A stretch of DNA of 64,000 bases, taken from JBJXGE01 sp046154185 (GTDB taxonomy: Bacteria > Planctomycetota > UBA8108 > UBA1146 > JAJFFE01). Position numbers and translations under genes: made by a program. Below, piece by piece: positions 1 to 8,495 of this stretch. A model generated the notes under the pieces. It ran no database searches. It was not told where the DNA came from and was given only the letters and a program-made list of their open reading frames with translations. Location of the stretch: positions 1 through 64,000 of the forward strand of contig JBJXGE010000009.1 of assembly GCA_046154185.1 (NCBI GenBank), given 5' to 3'. Every line of letters begins with the position of its first letter. Positions within the stretch are counted from its first letter, which is position 1.

Positions 1-520
1 CGATGCCGAGCGAGCAGTCATCGGTCGGACCGAAAAAGAGTTCCGGGAAGGTGGCTGGATTCGGGCTCAGGATGCGGATGCCGTTCGGGTCGCGAAGCTG
101 CAGTCCTGGGGACGCCGCGTCGATGCCGAGCGAGCAGTCATCGGTCGGACCGAAAAAGAGTTGTGGAGTGCTCGCGCCCGAAGTCGAAGTCAGGATGCGG
201 ATGCCGCTTGGGTCGCGAAGCTGCAGTCCTGGGGACGCCGCGTCGATGCCGATCGAGCAGTCATCGGTCGGACCGAAAAAGAGTTCCGGGAAAGTGGCCG
301 GGTTCGGGCTCAGGATGCGGATGCCGGCGGGGTCACGTAGCAGCAGCCCGGGCAGCGCCGCGTCGATGCCGAGCGAGCAGTCATCGGTCGGACCGAAAAA
401 GAGTTCCGGGAAAGTGGCCGGGTTCGGGCTCAGGATGCGGATCCCGTTCGGATCGCGAAGCTGCAGTCCCGGGGACGCCGCGCTGATGCCGAGTGAGCAG
501 TCGTCGGTCGGACCGAAGTT
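1..520. repeat. 120-bp tandem repeat array inside the secreted-protein gene
   Basis: Unit starts lie at about 1, 121, 244, 364 and 484, so periods are 120, 123, 120 and 120 bp. All are multiples of three and keep the minus-strand frame. The unit at 121-243 carries one extra codon and a diverged segment (TSTSGASTPQ instead of SPNPATFPE). The other units differ by only a few bases, suggesting recent duplication or gene conversion. The array continues past the window edge. Confidence 0.9.
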
Positions 521-796
521 GAGTGTCGGCTCACCCCCGATGGGATCGGTGATTCGAAAGGAACCCTCATCACAGACGCACGACACACCTCCAGCGATCG
601 CTACGGGCGCCGGCCCGCTCGAAAACAAGAAGGTCAATAGGTAGACGGGGTCGCCGATGTTGATGGAGCCATCGCCATTCACATCGCCATTGCCGGATGG
701 TCCTCCCGCAACGGAACTCGATGCCCTGATCAGCCCAAACGTGGTCAGGGCGACAACCGCTCCCGCTGCCACGACGTAGCACAAGCGACGACGCAT
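1..796 (-). CDS. Secreted dockerin-like protein with 40-residue tandem repeats (3' end outside window)
   Basis: The frame is open from ATG at 796 to the window edge, so the protein is at least 265 residues and incomplete. It starts with a short basic segment and a hydrophobic stretch (RRRLCYVVAAGAVVALTTFG), fitting a signal peptide. One dockerin-like EF-hand half follows (NGDVNGDGSINIGDPVYLL), of the type common at planctomycete secreted-protein ends. From about residue 90 it consists of near-identical 40-residue units beginning FFGPTDDCSLGIDAASPG and continuing LQLRDPNGIRILSP; four units and part of a fifth are visible. One Cys per unit is invariant. No enzyme motif is seen and I do not recognise the repeat family. 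The plus strand is also open through the repeats, but that is a by-product of the repeat composition. A role as an extended surface or structural protein is inference. Confidence 0.75.
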   Translation of the reverse strand, partial: MRRRLCYVVAAGAVVALTTFGLIRASSSVAGGPSGNGDVNGDGSINIGDPVYLLTFLFSSGPAPVAIAGGVSCVCDEGSFRITDPIGGEPTLNFGPTDDCSLGISAASPGLQLRDPNGIRILSPNPATFPELFFGPTDDCSLGIDAALPGLLLRDPAGIRILSPNPATFPELFFGPTDDCSIGIDAASPGLQLRDPSGIRILTSTSGASTPQLFFGPTDDCSLGIDAASPGLQLRDPNGIRILSPNPATFPELFFGPTDDCSLGI

Positions 797-1049
797 GACG
801 CCACACCTCTCTGGTACATGTCCTTCGGAGCCCACCCGCACTGTCCGAATCGTCGGACGAGTTGAACGATCGTGATTATCTTCGGCGAAGAGAACTCCGC
901 AAGGACGTAGGCGACATCCAGGACGACCAGAGATCGAAAGCTCGGAGTCGACATATTTCGTGAGTGACCGATCTTCAATGGATCGACGTAGTTTTGGAGT
1001 CGTTCGAAGTTGACTTTGGAAAATGCGCTCGCGAGGAGAGGAAAGTTCA

Positions 1050-1793
1050 TCACCCCGGCGCCATCGACGCCAGCGCTTTGACCTCGTCGGCGGTCGCCTC
1101 GCGCGCGGCGCCGGGCTCGAGTGAATCGAGCGCAATCGGGCCGAAGTGCGTGCGCACGAGCCACTCGACTTCGCAGCCGATCGCTTGGGCCATGCGGCGA
1201 ATTTGTCGGTTGCGGCCTTCGTGCAATTCGAAGCGCAGCACCGCGCTCTTTGGATTCGTGCGCTCCAGCGTGACGCGTGCCGGCAGGGTTGGGCGCGCGT
1301 CGCCGATGTCTATTCCGATCGCTAACCGTTCTATGTCGACCGCCGTCGGCGGTGGCGCAAGCTTCACGCGATAAATCTTGGTTACCGCAGCCTCTGCCGT
1401 GAGCAGTCGATCCGCAAGGCCCATATCGTTCATCAACAAGAGCAAACCGGCGCTCGCGCGATCGAGGCGGCCGACGGCGCGTAAGGATGTGTCAGTGCGA
1501 TACGGTTCTGGTAGGGCGAGCGCAAGATCGAGCCGGCCCTCCGGGTCCCGCGCCGTGACGACGACGCCGCGCGGTTTGTTATAGATCACGACGCGGAGCG
1601 CGGTCGGGGGGCCGATTTCTCGCCCGTCGATTTGAATTCGGTCGCTCTCGAGCTCGATCCAATGCTCGGGTGCACGAACGCAACGGCCATTCACCGTGAC
1701 GCGGCCGCCAACGATGAGTTCGACGGCGAGCGAGCGCGACGCAACACCGAAAAACGAGAGTGCGCGATCAAGGGTCTTGCGGTGAGGCGTCAT
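1050..1793 (-). CDS. RsuA/RluB-family rRNA pseudouridine synthase
   Basis: A 247-residue protein with the layout of small RsuA/RluB/RluE/RluF enzymes, which isomerise a specific uridine in rRNA. An S4 RNA-binding domain occupies residues 1-60 (RALSFFGVASRSLAVELIVGGRVTVNG). The catalytic domain follows, with the family signature GRLDRASAGLLLLMND containing the catalytic Asp, then the conserved KIYRV strand and the HEGRNRQIRRM motif. ATG at 1793 was chosen because the S4 domain begins right after it; the same frame runs further upstream but would overlap the divergent gene. RluB versus RsuA specificity cannot be read from sequence alone. It is divergent from the DUF523 gene with a 63-bp gap. 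Confidence 0.9.
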   Translation of the reverse strand: MTPHRKTLDRALSFFGVASRSLAVELIVGGRVTVNGRCVRAPEHWIELESDRIQIDGREIGPPTALRVVIYNKPRGVVVTARDPEGRLDLALALPEPYRTDTSLRAVGRLDRASAGLLLLMNDMGLADRLLTAEAAVTKIYRVKLAPPPTAVDIERLAIGIDIGDARPTLPARVTLERTNPKSAVLRFELHEGRNRQIRRMAQAIGCEVEWLVRTHFGPIALDSLEPGAAREATADEVKALASMAPG

Positions 1794-1856
1794 GGGGTTA
1801 GCCTGTAGTCGGGATTCAGCGCCACGTGCGACCAAAAAAGAAAAGCGAGTTTTCGC

Positions 1857-2828
1857 ATGCACGACACGGCCGAGGCCACGGAGACGATTCGCGTCGGAAT
1901 CAGCGCGTGCCTGCTCGGCCAGAAAGTGCGCTACGACTCGGGCCACAAACGCGATCACTATATCACGCAGGTGCTCGGCGAGTTTTTCGAGTTCGTGCCG
2001 GTTTGTCCGGAGTTCGAAGTTGGCATGGGCATCCCGCGCGAAGCGGTTCGACTCGTCGGCAGCATCGAAGCGCCGCGCATGATTGGCACGGCGACCGGCG
2101 CCGATTGGACGGAGCGCATGCGGCGCTACAACGCCGAGCGACTGGCGCGCTCGGACCTCGAGAACCTCAGCGGCTACTTGCTGAAGAAGGACTCGCCGAG
2201 TTGCGGCATGGAGCGCGTGAAGGTCTATCGCTCGGACGGCGGCATGCCGGAAAAAAAAGGCAGCGGTCTGTTTGCCGCGGCGCTCAAGGCACGATTTCCG
2301 CTCCTTCCCATCGAAGAGGAAGGTCGACTCGGCGACGCGCGCTTGCGCGAGGGGTTCATCGTGCGTGTGTTCGCGTACCATCGACTGCGCGCGCTCTTCG
2401 CCGGGCGCCTCAAGCCACGCGACCTCGTCGCGTTTCACACCCGCCACAAGATGCAGCTGCTGGCGCACAGTCCGACCCGTTATCGCGAACTCGGCCGAAT
2501 CGTCGCGACCCACGACAAATACGCACCCGCGGAACTGCGCGACGAGTACGCCGAACTCTTCATGACCGCCTTGGCGGAACGGGCGACGCACCGAAAACAC
2601 GCCAACGTGCTGCAACACATGATCGGCCACCTGCGCGATCATTTAGCGGCCGATGAACGCGCGGAGCTCGTGACGCTGATCGATGATTATCGCCGAGAAT
2701 TGATTCCGCTGATCGTGCCGCTCACGCTGATCCGCCACCACGCCGATCGCCATGCGGTCGCCTATCTGCGCGATCAGGTCTACTTGCGGCCGCACCCGAA
2801 GGAGATGCGGCTGCTGAATCACGTGTGA
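1857..2828 (+). CDS. DUF523 / DUF1722 (YbgA-like) protein
   Basis: A 323-residue protein joining two domains often fused in bacteria. Residues about 10-150 are DUF523-like (VGISACLLGQKVRYDSGHKRD, then FVPVCPEFEVGMGIPREAVRLV and the Cys-containing KKDSPSCGMERVKVY). Residues about 175-315 are DUF1722-like (HRLRALF, FHTRHKMQLLAHSP, LLTHIRHH-type C-terminus). The conserved cysteines in CLLG, VCPE and SCG suggest metal or thiol chemistry, but no biochemical role is firmly established. The start is the ATG nearest the first conserved strand. It is transcribed away from the pseudouridine synthase and is not obviously in an operon. Confidence 0.88.
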   Translation: MHDTAEATETIRVGISACLLGQKVRYDSGHKRDHYITQVLGEFFEFVPVCPEFEVGMGIPREAVRLVGSIEAPRMIGTATGADWTERMRRYNAERLARSDLENLSGYLLKKDSPSCGMERVKVYRSDGGMPEKKGSGLFAAALKARFPLLPIEEEGRLGDARLREGFIVRVFAYHRLRALFAGRLKPRDLVAFHTRHKMQLLAHSPTRYRELGRIVATHDKYAPAELRDEYAELFMTALAERATHRKHANVLQHMIGHLRDHLAADERAELVTLIDDYRRELIPLIVPLTLIRHHADRHAVAYLRDQVYLRPHPKEMRLLNHV

Positions 2829-2882
2829 GCTCGACCTAGATGTCGACGAATTCGGCTGCTCGGCGGGAATTGGAATAGTGGT

Positions 2883-3281
2883 TCAAGTTCTTGCGGGATC
2901 GATCCAGGCGAGTCCCCGGACTTTTGCAAAGTGTTGATCCTCTGACAACAGCTCCGCGCCGGTTTCCAGCGCGTGCGCGGCGATCCAGATGTCATTCGTT
3001 GGAATCGGACTCCCAGCGGCACGAAGATCTGCGAACACCAGCGCGAACCGGTCGGCCGTTATCAGCGTAACCGGGAGGAACTTGACGAATGGTGCCGCCA
3101 AGAACTCTTCGAGTTCGGCGCGTTTCAAGTTGTATCGACTGCCGACGCGAAATCCGCTTAACAACTCGCCCTTCACTATTGCAGACATCAGTATCTGTGG
3201 CGCTTGACGAATGAGCCGTTCGACTCGGCTGTCTCCTCGCCGAAGTGCCGAGTACGCATTTGTGTCAAGTAGCAGACTCAT
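2883..3281 (-). CDS. vapC: PIN-domain toxin, VapC-like ribonuclease
   Basis: A 132-residue PIN-domain protein of typical VapC length. The acidic active-site residues expected for a metal-dependent RNase are visible: D6 in LLLDTNAYSAL, E39 in SAIVKGELLSGF, D97 in PTNDIWIAAHAL and D115 in LLSEDQHF. Family members cleave tRNA or rRNA when freed from the antitoxin. The start codon overlaps the end of the antitoxin gene by 4 bp (ATGA), indicating translational coupling. All catalytic acids are intact, so the toxin is probably functional. The RNA target cannot be predicted from sequence. Confidence 0.92.
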   Translation of the reverse strand: MSLLLDTNAYSALRRGDSRVERLIRQAPQILMSAIVKGELLSGFRVGSRYNLKRAELEEFLAAPFVKFLPVTLITADRFALVFADLRAAGSPIPTNDIWIAAHALETGAELLSEDQHFAKVRGLAWIDPART

Positions 3282-3562
3282 CGCCAGAGTGATTCGTCGA
3301 TGACTTCGAAGACCCGTACGGAGTCGTTAAACTGCTCAGCTTCGTGAAGACTCCAGGTCGATGAGAACGGCGCTATCGCATCGCCGATTTTCGACTCGTC
3401 GCCGAGATTCCCAATTGTGAGCCCGGCTCCTTTGCGGAGCAGTCGGAGTGCGGCTTGATTGAGCGAAATTCCCTCCTTGCGAGCGAGGTCTCGGATTCGT
3501 TTTTGTAGTTCCGGCTCTAATCCCCTGAGAGTTATCTGACGCGACAATTTCCTCTCTTCCAA
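3278..3562 (-). CDS. vapB: Ribbon-helix-helix antitoxin of the VapBC-like pair
   Basis: A 94-residue protein with an N-terminal ribbon-helix-helix DNA-binding region of the Arc/FitA kind (SRQITLRGLEPELQKRIRDL, then ARKEGISLNQAALRLL). An acidic C-terminal tail (SLHEAEQFNDSVRVFEVID) is suited to blocking the toxin. It lies directly upstream of the PIN toxin and overlaps it by 4 bp, the standard antitoxin-first arrangement. By analogy the complex represses its own promoter in the 160-bp region above 3562. The exact RHH subfamily is uncertain; the antitoxin role rests mainly on position and fold. Confidence 0.85.
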   Translation of the reverse strand: MEERKLSRQITLRGLEPELQKRIRDLARKEGISLNQAALRLLRKGAGLTIGNLGDESKIGDAIAPFSSTWSLHEAEQFNDSVRVFEVIDESLWR

Positions 3563-3784
3563 CGACTCACCTGCGGCGCATTGTGCGTCAGAATCCTACC
3601 CAGCTTCGTTCCATCTTGTGAACGAACCGATCGTGCTCGGTGGATATACGGCAATCTATAGCAACATGTTAGAGCACCTGTCGCGTCCTCGCGAGGCGGC
3701 GTCACATATGAGGCATCGGGTGCCGTGCTTCAGTCGATGTCGAAGTCGTCCGATGATGTGGCAGCCGCGGAGAGGATTCTGACC

Positions 3785-5434
3785 GTGCGTCTATCGCTTT
3801 GCATGATTGTGCGCGACGAAGCGGTGGCGCTGCGCGCGTTGCTGCCCTGCGTGGTGGGGATCGTCGATGAAGTCGTGGTCGTCGACACGGGTTCGTGCGA
3901 TGACACGGTTGCGCTCCTCGAACAACACGGAGCCCGTATTCTGCACGCGCCCTGGCAAGACGATTATGCCGCGGCGCGCAATGTCGGGCTCGGCCATGCA
4001 GTCGGTGACTGGATACTCGTTCTCGATGCGGACGAACGCGTCGACGCCGGGACCATCGCCGCGCTGCGAGAACAAGCCGCGACCGCACCGACCGACGTAT
4101 TCGGGTTCGTCTTCGACATCCACAATTACTGCGCCGAGAGTTCGGATCTCACTTGGCAGCGCTTGTCGCCAAGCGAAGCCGAGCGCTACGGCGCGCCCGG
4201 GTTCCATCGCACGCAAGTCGTGCGAATGTTCCGCCGCGATCCGGCGCTGCGTTATCAGGGGCGAGTGCATGAGCTCATCGAGCCGGCGATCGCCGCGCGC
4301 GGCAGCCGCTTCGTTCCTTGCGGTCAGCTCATTCATCACCAACTCGTCGAGCGTCTCGATGCCAAGGGTCGCACCAAGAGTGAGCGCTACTGCGAGCTGT
4401 TGAGACTCAAGATCGGCGACGACCCCACGTCCGCGAAAGCGCATTGGGAATACGGACAGCAACTCCTCACGCAAGGAAAAGTGCCGGCCGCTTTGGACGC
4501 GCTCTTGCGCGCGCGCGAACTCGCGCCGGGCAATTCCGAGATCGAGATCCTGCTCGCGCTCGCCTATAACGACGCCAATCGGCCGCTCGATGCTTTGCGC
4601 GTGCTTGCCAGCATCCAGAATCGCGATCCGATGGCGATCGGCGAAGTTCGCACACTGTTTCAGCTCGGTCGCGCGTACGCACATCTCGGCCAAGTCGACC
4701 GCGCCGTCACGGCGTTTTCGAGCGCGCGACTCCTCGCGCCCCACATGCCGCAACCCGTCTATTGGCTGGCGCGACTCTCGCTGACTCATGATCCGGCCCG
4801 TCATGATCGGTTTGCGCAGGCGCTCCGCCGCCACTGGCCGCGGTTCGTGCCGGGCGCTTGGCTCGAGTGCGAACGGGCGATCCGCGCTGGCGCCATCACC
4901 GAGGGACTCGAGCGCCTGGATGAGTTGCTGGCGGCCGCCGAGACGGACGACGCGAGCGCGGAGCCGGTGCTGATCGACGAACTCGCGAACTTTGTCACGC
5001 GCCTGAGCGACGCGGCGGACGCACTCGTGGGTGAAATCGGCACGATGACATGGAGCAGCGACTTCGGCGCGCGCCTGATGACAAGCGCGCTCTATCGTAT
5101 GGCCGCCAATGAACTCGCCGCGGGCGACGTTACGGCGGCCGCCGCACTCCTCCAATCGCTCTTGCGAATTACGCCCGGGCACGTCGAAGCGCTCACGGAT
5201 TTGGCCGGCCTCCATGGGAATAGTGGTCGCGTCGAAACGGCGTTTGCGCTCCTCGAGCGCGCGGTCGCGCTCGCACCGAATAATCCGCTCGTGCATCACA
5301 ATCTGGCTATCGCCGCCGCGCTCGCCTCGCCACCGCGGCTCGCCGATGCGCGCACGCATGCCGAACGCGCCCGCGCGCTCGGCCACAGTGCGGATCCGGA
5401 ATTGGTGGCGCGCCTCGCGACGACGGCGGGTTAA
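3785..5434 (+). CDS. Family 2 glycosyltransferase with C-terminal TPR repeats
   Basis: An N-terminal GT-A glycosyltransferase domain of about 230 residues is followed by TPR-like helical repeats. GT2 landmarks are LSLCMIVRDEA at the very start, VVVDTGSCDDT and the metal/nucleotide-sugar motif LVLDADERVD. TPR signatures include AKAHWEYGQQLLTQGKVPAAL and HVEALTDLAGLHGNSGRVETAF near the C-terminus. GTG at 3785 was preferred because GGAGAGG lies nine bases upstream and the protein then opens MRLSLCMIV, as such enzymes usually do. GTG 3725 and ATG 3737 are in-frame alternatives. This SPINDLY-like GT-plus-TPR layout is common in bacteria, but the sugar donor and acceptor are unknown. It converges with the transhydrogenase gene. 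Confidence 0.85.
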   Translation: MRLSLCMIVRDEAVALRALLPCVVGIVDEVVVVDTGSCDDTVALLEQHGARILHAPWQDDYAAARNVGLGHAVGDWILVLDADERVDAGTIAALREQAATAPTDVFGFVFDIHNYCAESSDLTWQRLSPSEAERYGAPGFHRTQVVRMFRRDPALRYQGRVHELIEPAIAARGSRFVPCGQLIHHQLVERLDAKGRTKSERYCELLRLKIGDDPTSAKAHWEYGQQLLTQGKVPAALDALLRARELAPGNSEIEILLALAYNDANRPLDALRVLASIQNRDPMAIGEVRTLFQLGRAYAHLGQVDRAVTAFSSARLLAPHMPQPVYWLARLSLTHDPARHDRFAQALRRHWPRFVPGAWLECERAIRAGAITEGLERLDELLAAAETDDASAEPVLIDELANFVTRLSDAADALVGEIGTMTWSSDFGARLMTSALYRMAANELAAGDVTAAAALLQSLLRITPGHVEALTDLAGLHGNSGRVETAFALLERAVALAPNNPLVHHNLAIAAALASPPRLADARTHAERARALGHSADPELVARLATTAG

Positions 5435-5465
5435 TCGGCGACTTCGATCTCGATGAAAATACTTC

Positions 5466-6650
5466 TCAAATCGGCTGCGGCGCTGTCGGCATGCCGAGCG
5501 CCGCGCGGACGCGCGCGTTCACGATCGAACCGCCGCGCGTGACGAGGGTGTCGCGCAAGACTTCGTCTTTTTGGATCTCCTCATCCGTCGTGAGCTTCGT
5601 CAGCTCGCCGTCGTTCGCGAAGCTCGTCAAGAAGTTGCAAATATTGCGCGCGTACAATTGGCTCGCGTGGGTCGGGATCGTCGCCGGCAAGTTCGCCGGG
5701 CCGTTGATCGTGACGCCGTGGCGCACGATCTCTTGGCCATAGATCGTGAGTTCACAGTTGCCGCCGCGCTCGGCGGCGAGATCGATGATGACCGAGCACG
5801 CCTTCATGCCGCTCACCATGCTGTCGGTGATCAAGACCGGCGAGCGCTTCCCGGGAATCGCCGCGGTCGTGATGATGACGTCGTGCTCCGCGACGACTTT
5901 GGTCATCAACTCCCGTTGGCGTCGCAGAAAATCCTCGCCTTGGTCGCGCGCGTAGCCGCCCTGTCCCTCGGCGCTTTCGAGCGGCAGTTCGACGAAACGC
6001 GCGCCGACGCTTTGCACCTGTTCCTTGACCGCCGGTCGCACGTCATAAGCGGACACCACCGCGCCGAGTCGGCGTGCCGTCGAGATCGCCTGGAGTCCCG
6101 CAACGCCCGCGCCGATGACGAACGCCTTCGCCGGCGTCATTGTGCCGGCCGCTGTCATCATGAGCGGAAACAAGCGCGGCAGAGTATTCGCCGCCAACAG
6201 CACGGCTTTGTAGCCCGCGATGGTCGCCATACTCGACAACACATCCATACTCTGCGCCCGCGTGATGCGCGGGATCAGCTCTAACGCGAAACTCGTCGCG
6301 CCGGTCTCGGCGATGCGCTGTTGCGCCGCCGCTTCACTCAAGGGATCACCCATGCCGATGAGCACGTGTCGACTCGAGAGCAGCGAAAGATCGTCGGCGC
6401 CGTGCTGCTTGTTGGCGCCATACGTTCGAACTTGCAGAACGATGTCGCAGCCGCCGAACACGGCGGCGCGCGACGCGCCGATCTCCGCGCCCTTCTCGCG
6501 ATATTCGCGATCCGCAAACCCGGCGGCTTCGCCGGCACCCGACTCGATGACGACCGAGAACTTCGCTTTGGTGAGGGCCGCGAGCGCCGACGGCACGAGT
6601 GCGACGCGACGTTCTCCAGGCAGAGTTTCTTTCGGCACACCGATGCGCAT
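5466..6650 (-). CDS. pntA: NAD(P) transhydrogenase, alpha subunit part 1 (PntAA-type)
   Basis: A 394-residue protein matching the soluble NAD(H)-binding dI component of proton-translocating transhydrogenase. It opens MRIGVPKETLPGERRVALVP, shared with alanine dehydrogenase, has the Rossmann motif GAGVAGLQAISTARRLGAVV, and the segments RGGNCELT and ITINGPANLP-like VTINGPANLPATIPTHAS, which favour transhydrogenase over alanine dehydrogenase. ATG at 6650 has GAGAGG nine bases upstream; TTG at 6659 is less likely. The partner genes for the membrane part (dII) and NADP domain (dIII, PntB) are not adjacent and not in the window, so the subunit is either encoded apart from its partners or acts alone. 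Confidence 0.85.
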   Translation of the reverse strand: MRIGVPKETLPGERRVALVPSALAALTKAKFSVVIESGAGEAAGFADREYREKGAEIGASRAAVFGGCDIVLQVRTYGANKQHGADDLSLLSSRHVLIGMGDPLSEAAAQQRIAETGATSFALELIPRITRAQSMDVLSSMATIAGYKAVLLAANTLPRLFPLMMTAAGTMTPAKAFVIGAGVAGLQAISTARRLGAVVSAYDVRPAVKEQVQSVGARFVELPLESAEGQGGYARDQGEDFLRRQRELMTKVVAEHDVIITTAAIPGKRSPVLITDSMVSGMKACSVIIDLAAERGGNCELTIYGQEIVRHGVTINGPANLPATIPTHASQLYARNICNFLTSFANDGELTKLTTDEEIQKDEVLRDTLVTRGGSIVNARVRAALGMPTAPQPI

Positions 6651-6792
6651 CCGGGTCAACCTCTCGTGCGATGATTCGTCTGTTCACGCGGCGCGAGCCG
6701 CGCGCCGTTGTGAAGTGGAACCAAGTGAGCGCGGCATTCAAGCAAGCAGAGCGGGGGGCCGCAAGGCTACTTCGAAGCGAGAAGACGCCTCG

Positions 6793-8130
6793 CTACGGCT
6801 CCTGCTCGCCGGTTTCACCGAGACCATCCGCGCCGCGCCGCGCTAACGTATCGCGCCACGCGCGAAACGCGTCCGGTTCGAGCGGAATCCACCGCTTGAG
6901 TCGGAGCCGCTCCTCGATCGACTTGGCGCTGTACACGATGCTCGTGATCAACGTGCCATCGTGGCGAAACACGTGAACCCGTTGCCGCGGGCCGCGCACG
7001 ATCAGCGTGTCTTGTTGTCGATCGAGAAAGATGTCCTGGTTCGACGCGCGATGCGCGTCGGCGAGCGCACTCGTCGTCGGCCGCGTCGGATCGAGTGCAC
7101 GCTCGCGCGCGTGGAGCGTGCGTCCGTCGAGGCGGCGGCCGTATTTTTCGAGTTGCGCGACCGTGCGCGCGAGGGCGCGCCACGCGAGTTCGCGCGCGAT
7201 GCGCTGTGAGCCGCGCGCTCGAACTGAGTGTTGCTCGCGGAGCGCGCTGCGCAAATCCCGCATCGCTCCGCGCAAACCGTCGACCCATTGCGAGAGCAAC
7301 GGACACGCGCGTTCCGCGATGAGCGTCGGGAGCTGGGGCGACGTTGTGGGTGACCACAAGAGATTGAGCGTGTAGCCGGGCGTCAGCCGGGACGAGCGCG
7401 ACTGCTCGATGATCTGCGCGCAGACCGCGATGCCGCGCTCGCCATCCCCGTTCGACTTCGCTAACGAAAAATTGCCCGCGACGACTTGCGCCGCAATACG
7501 GTACGGACCGCCGCGCTTGCCGAACTCCGGCAACAGGTCGGCGACGAGGTCGCTCCCTGGTGAGGCAATGGCGAACGGTTGCACCGGTTTGAGAAACAAT
7601 CGGTCGACGCGCAGGTCGCGGCGCTCGATGACCCAGCTCGTAAAGTCGCGCCAACGCGGCGTGCCCGTCGGTTCGTAACCGACGAAGACCGCGCGCGCGT
7701 CCGGCGGCACGGCATGCTCACACGCAGTCGTGCCGCACCAGTGGCAGTGCAGTCGACCGTCGGTGTAGCCGAGCTGTTCGAGCTGGAGATCGTGCTTGAG
7801 GAGCGCGATGCGTTCGCGGATGTCGGCCGCGAGTCCAGCCGCGGGCGCCCGCGCTGACACGCCGAGCGGCATGCTCAGTCGGATCTCGATGCGAGAATTC
7901 GCAGGAACGCGCACATCGTCGCCGAGCGTCTGATGGACGGCCCCCCGCACGGCATCCGCAAATGCTTGACACGAATCTTCGAGGGCAAGCTCGGTCGGCG
8001 TGTCCTCGCCATCGCGACGCGACGACTCGTTGGGCGGCGTCGTCGGACGCTCGCCGCGCTTGCGCCGCGCGCGCCGCCGACGCGCGTTCGCGCCGGCTGG
8101 GTTTGGTTTCGGACTCGGAGCGTCGCCCAC
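6793..8130 (-). CDS. Uncharacterised protein with a SWIM-like zinc motif
   Basis: A 445-residue protein I do not recognise. The N-terminus (residues 1-45) is basic and low-complexity (ARRRRARRKRGE), possibly nucleic-acid binding. A compact metal-binding motif, C129-x2-C132-x4-C137-x-H139 (LHCHWCGTTACEHAVPP), resembles a SWIM finger or treble-clef knuckle. The remaining two thirds is a mixed alpha/beta region without catalytic motifs I can name; the C-terminal part (DIFLDRQQDTLIVRGPRQRVHVFRHDG) looks beta-rich. GTG at 8130 is the only reasonable start. No signal peptide or membrane helix is present, so it is probably cytoplasmic. It sits 142 bp upstream of the transhydrogenase gene on the same strand. 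Confidence 0.7.
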   Translation of the reverse strand: MGDAPSPKPNPAGANARRRRARRKRGERPTTPPNESSRRDGEDTPTELALEDSCQAFADAVRGAVHQTLGDDVRVPANSRIEIRLSMPLGVSARAPAAGLAADIRERIALLKHDLQLEQLGYTDGRLHCHWCGTTACEHAVPPDARAVFVGYEPTGTPRWRDFTSWVIERRDLRVDRLFLKPVQPFAIASPGSDLVADLLPEFGKRGGPYRIAAQVVAGNFSLAKSNGDGERGIAVCAQIIEQSRSSRLTPGYTLNLLWSPTTSPQLPTLIAERACPLLSQWVDGLRGAMRDLRSALREQHSVRARGSQRIARELAWRALARTVAQLEKYGRRLDGRTLHARERALDPTRPTTSALADAHRASNQDIFLDRQQDTLIVRGPRQRVHVFRHDGTLITSIVYSAKSIEERLRLKRWIPLEPDAFRAWRDTLARRGADGLGETGEQEP

Positions 8131-8170
8131 GATTGCAACTTTCTGCCACGAACAGTCGCGAGCTCACTCG

Positions 8171-8360
8171 GCTAGCGCCGTGTCAGGCAACTTTGACCCT
8201 CTTGGTTCGGGCAGCCTCGGGTCACTCTTGGCCGCTCCTCCGTCGCGAAATTCTCAGCGACCAGGCCGGTCGCCTCCGGTTTCGCTCGGTCGCTCGCGAC
8301 CAAGCCTAACCCAAGTTGCCTCGAACCCAGAGAGCCGAGGTTACCTGACGCGGCGCTCGC
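8171..8360. repeat. Long imperfect inverted repeat in a 365-bp intergenic region
   Basis: Positions 8171-8234 and the reverse complement of 8297-8360 align without gaps over about 64 bases at roughly 70% identity. The outer ends match best (GCTAGCGCCGTGTCAGG against GCGAGCGCCGCGTCAGG). Several differences are T/C changes that would remain G-U pairs in RNA. The 62-base spacer has further short complementary runs (GGTCGC/GCGACC). The element lies between two divergent genes, so it is not a shared terminator. The rest of 8131-8495 shows no gene; short open frames there merely reflect the two arms. Confidence 0.65.
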
Positions 8361-8495
8361 CGTTCGCCTCGCGTGGGTCCACGACGCGCGGCCCAAACTT
8401 TTTGCCGTGACCCGGTCGCGGATTCCATTCATAATTCCGCGCACTCGTTGCTTGAGAAGTCGGCGCGGGATTCACATTCGCAGAGAGCTACCAAC

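Noticed and set aside
1..520. Repeats with a possible CRISPR-like look
   Set aside because: Units are 120 bp, in frame and contiguous, without unique spacers.
3..644. Plus-strand open frame through the 120-bp repeats
   Set aside because: The minus-strand frame has a signal peptide, a dockerin-like half and consistent repeat units; the plus frame is a by-product of GC-rich repeats.
745..1164. Short minus-strand frame between the repeat protein and the pseudouridine synthase
   Set aside because: It overlaps real coding sequence at both ends and has no conserved or domain-like content.
3791..5386. Long minus-strand frame opposite the glycosyltransferase
   Set aside because: The plus strand has clear GT2 and TPR motifs; the minus frame is an Arg-rich shadow.
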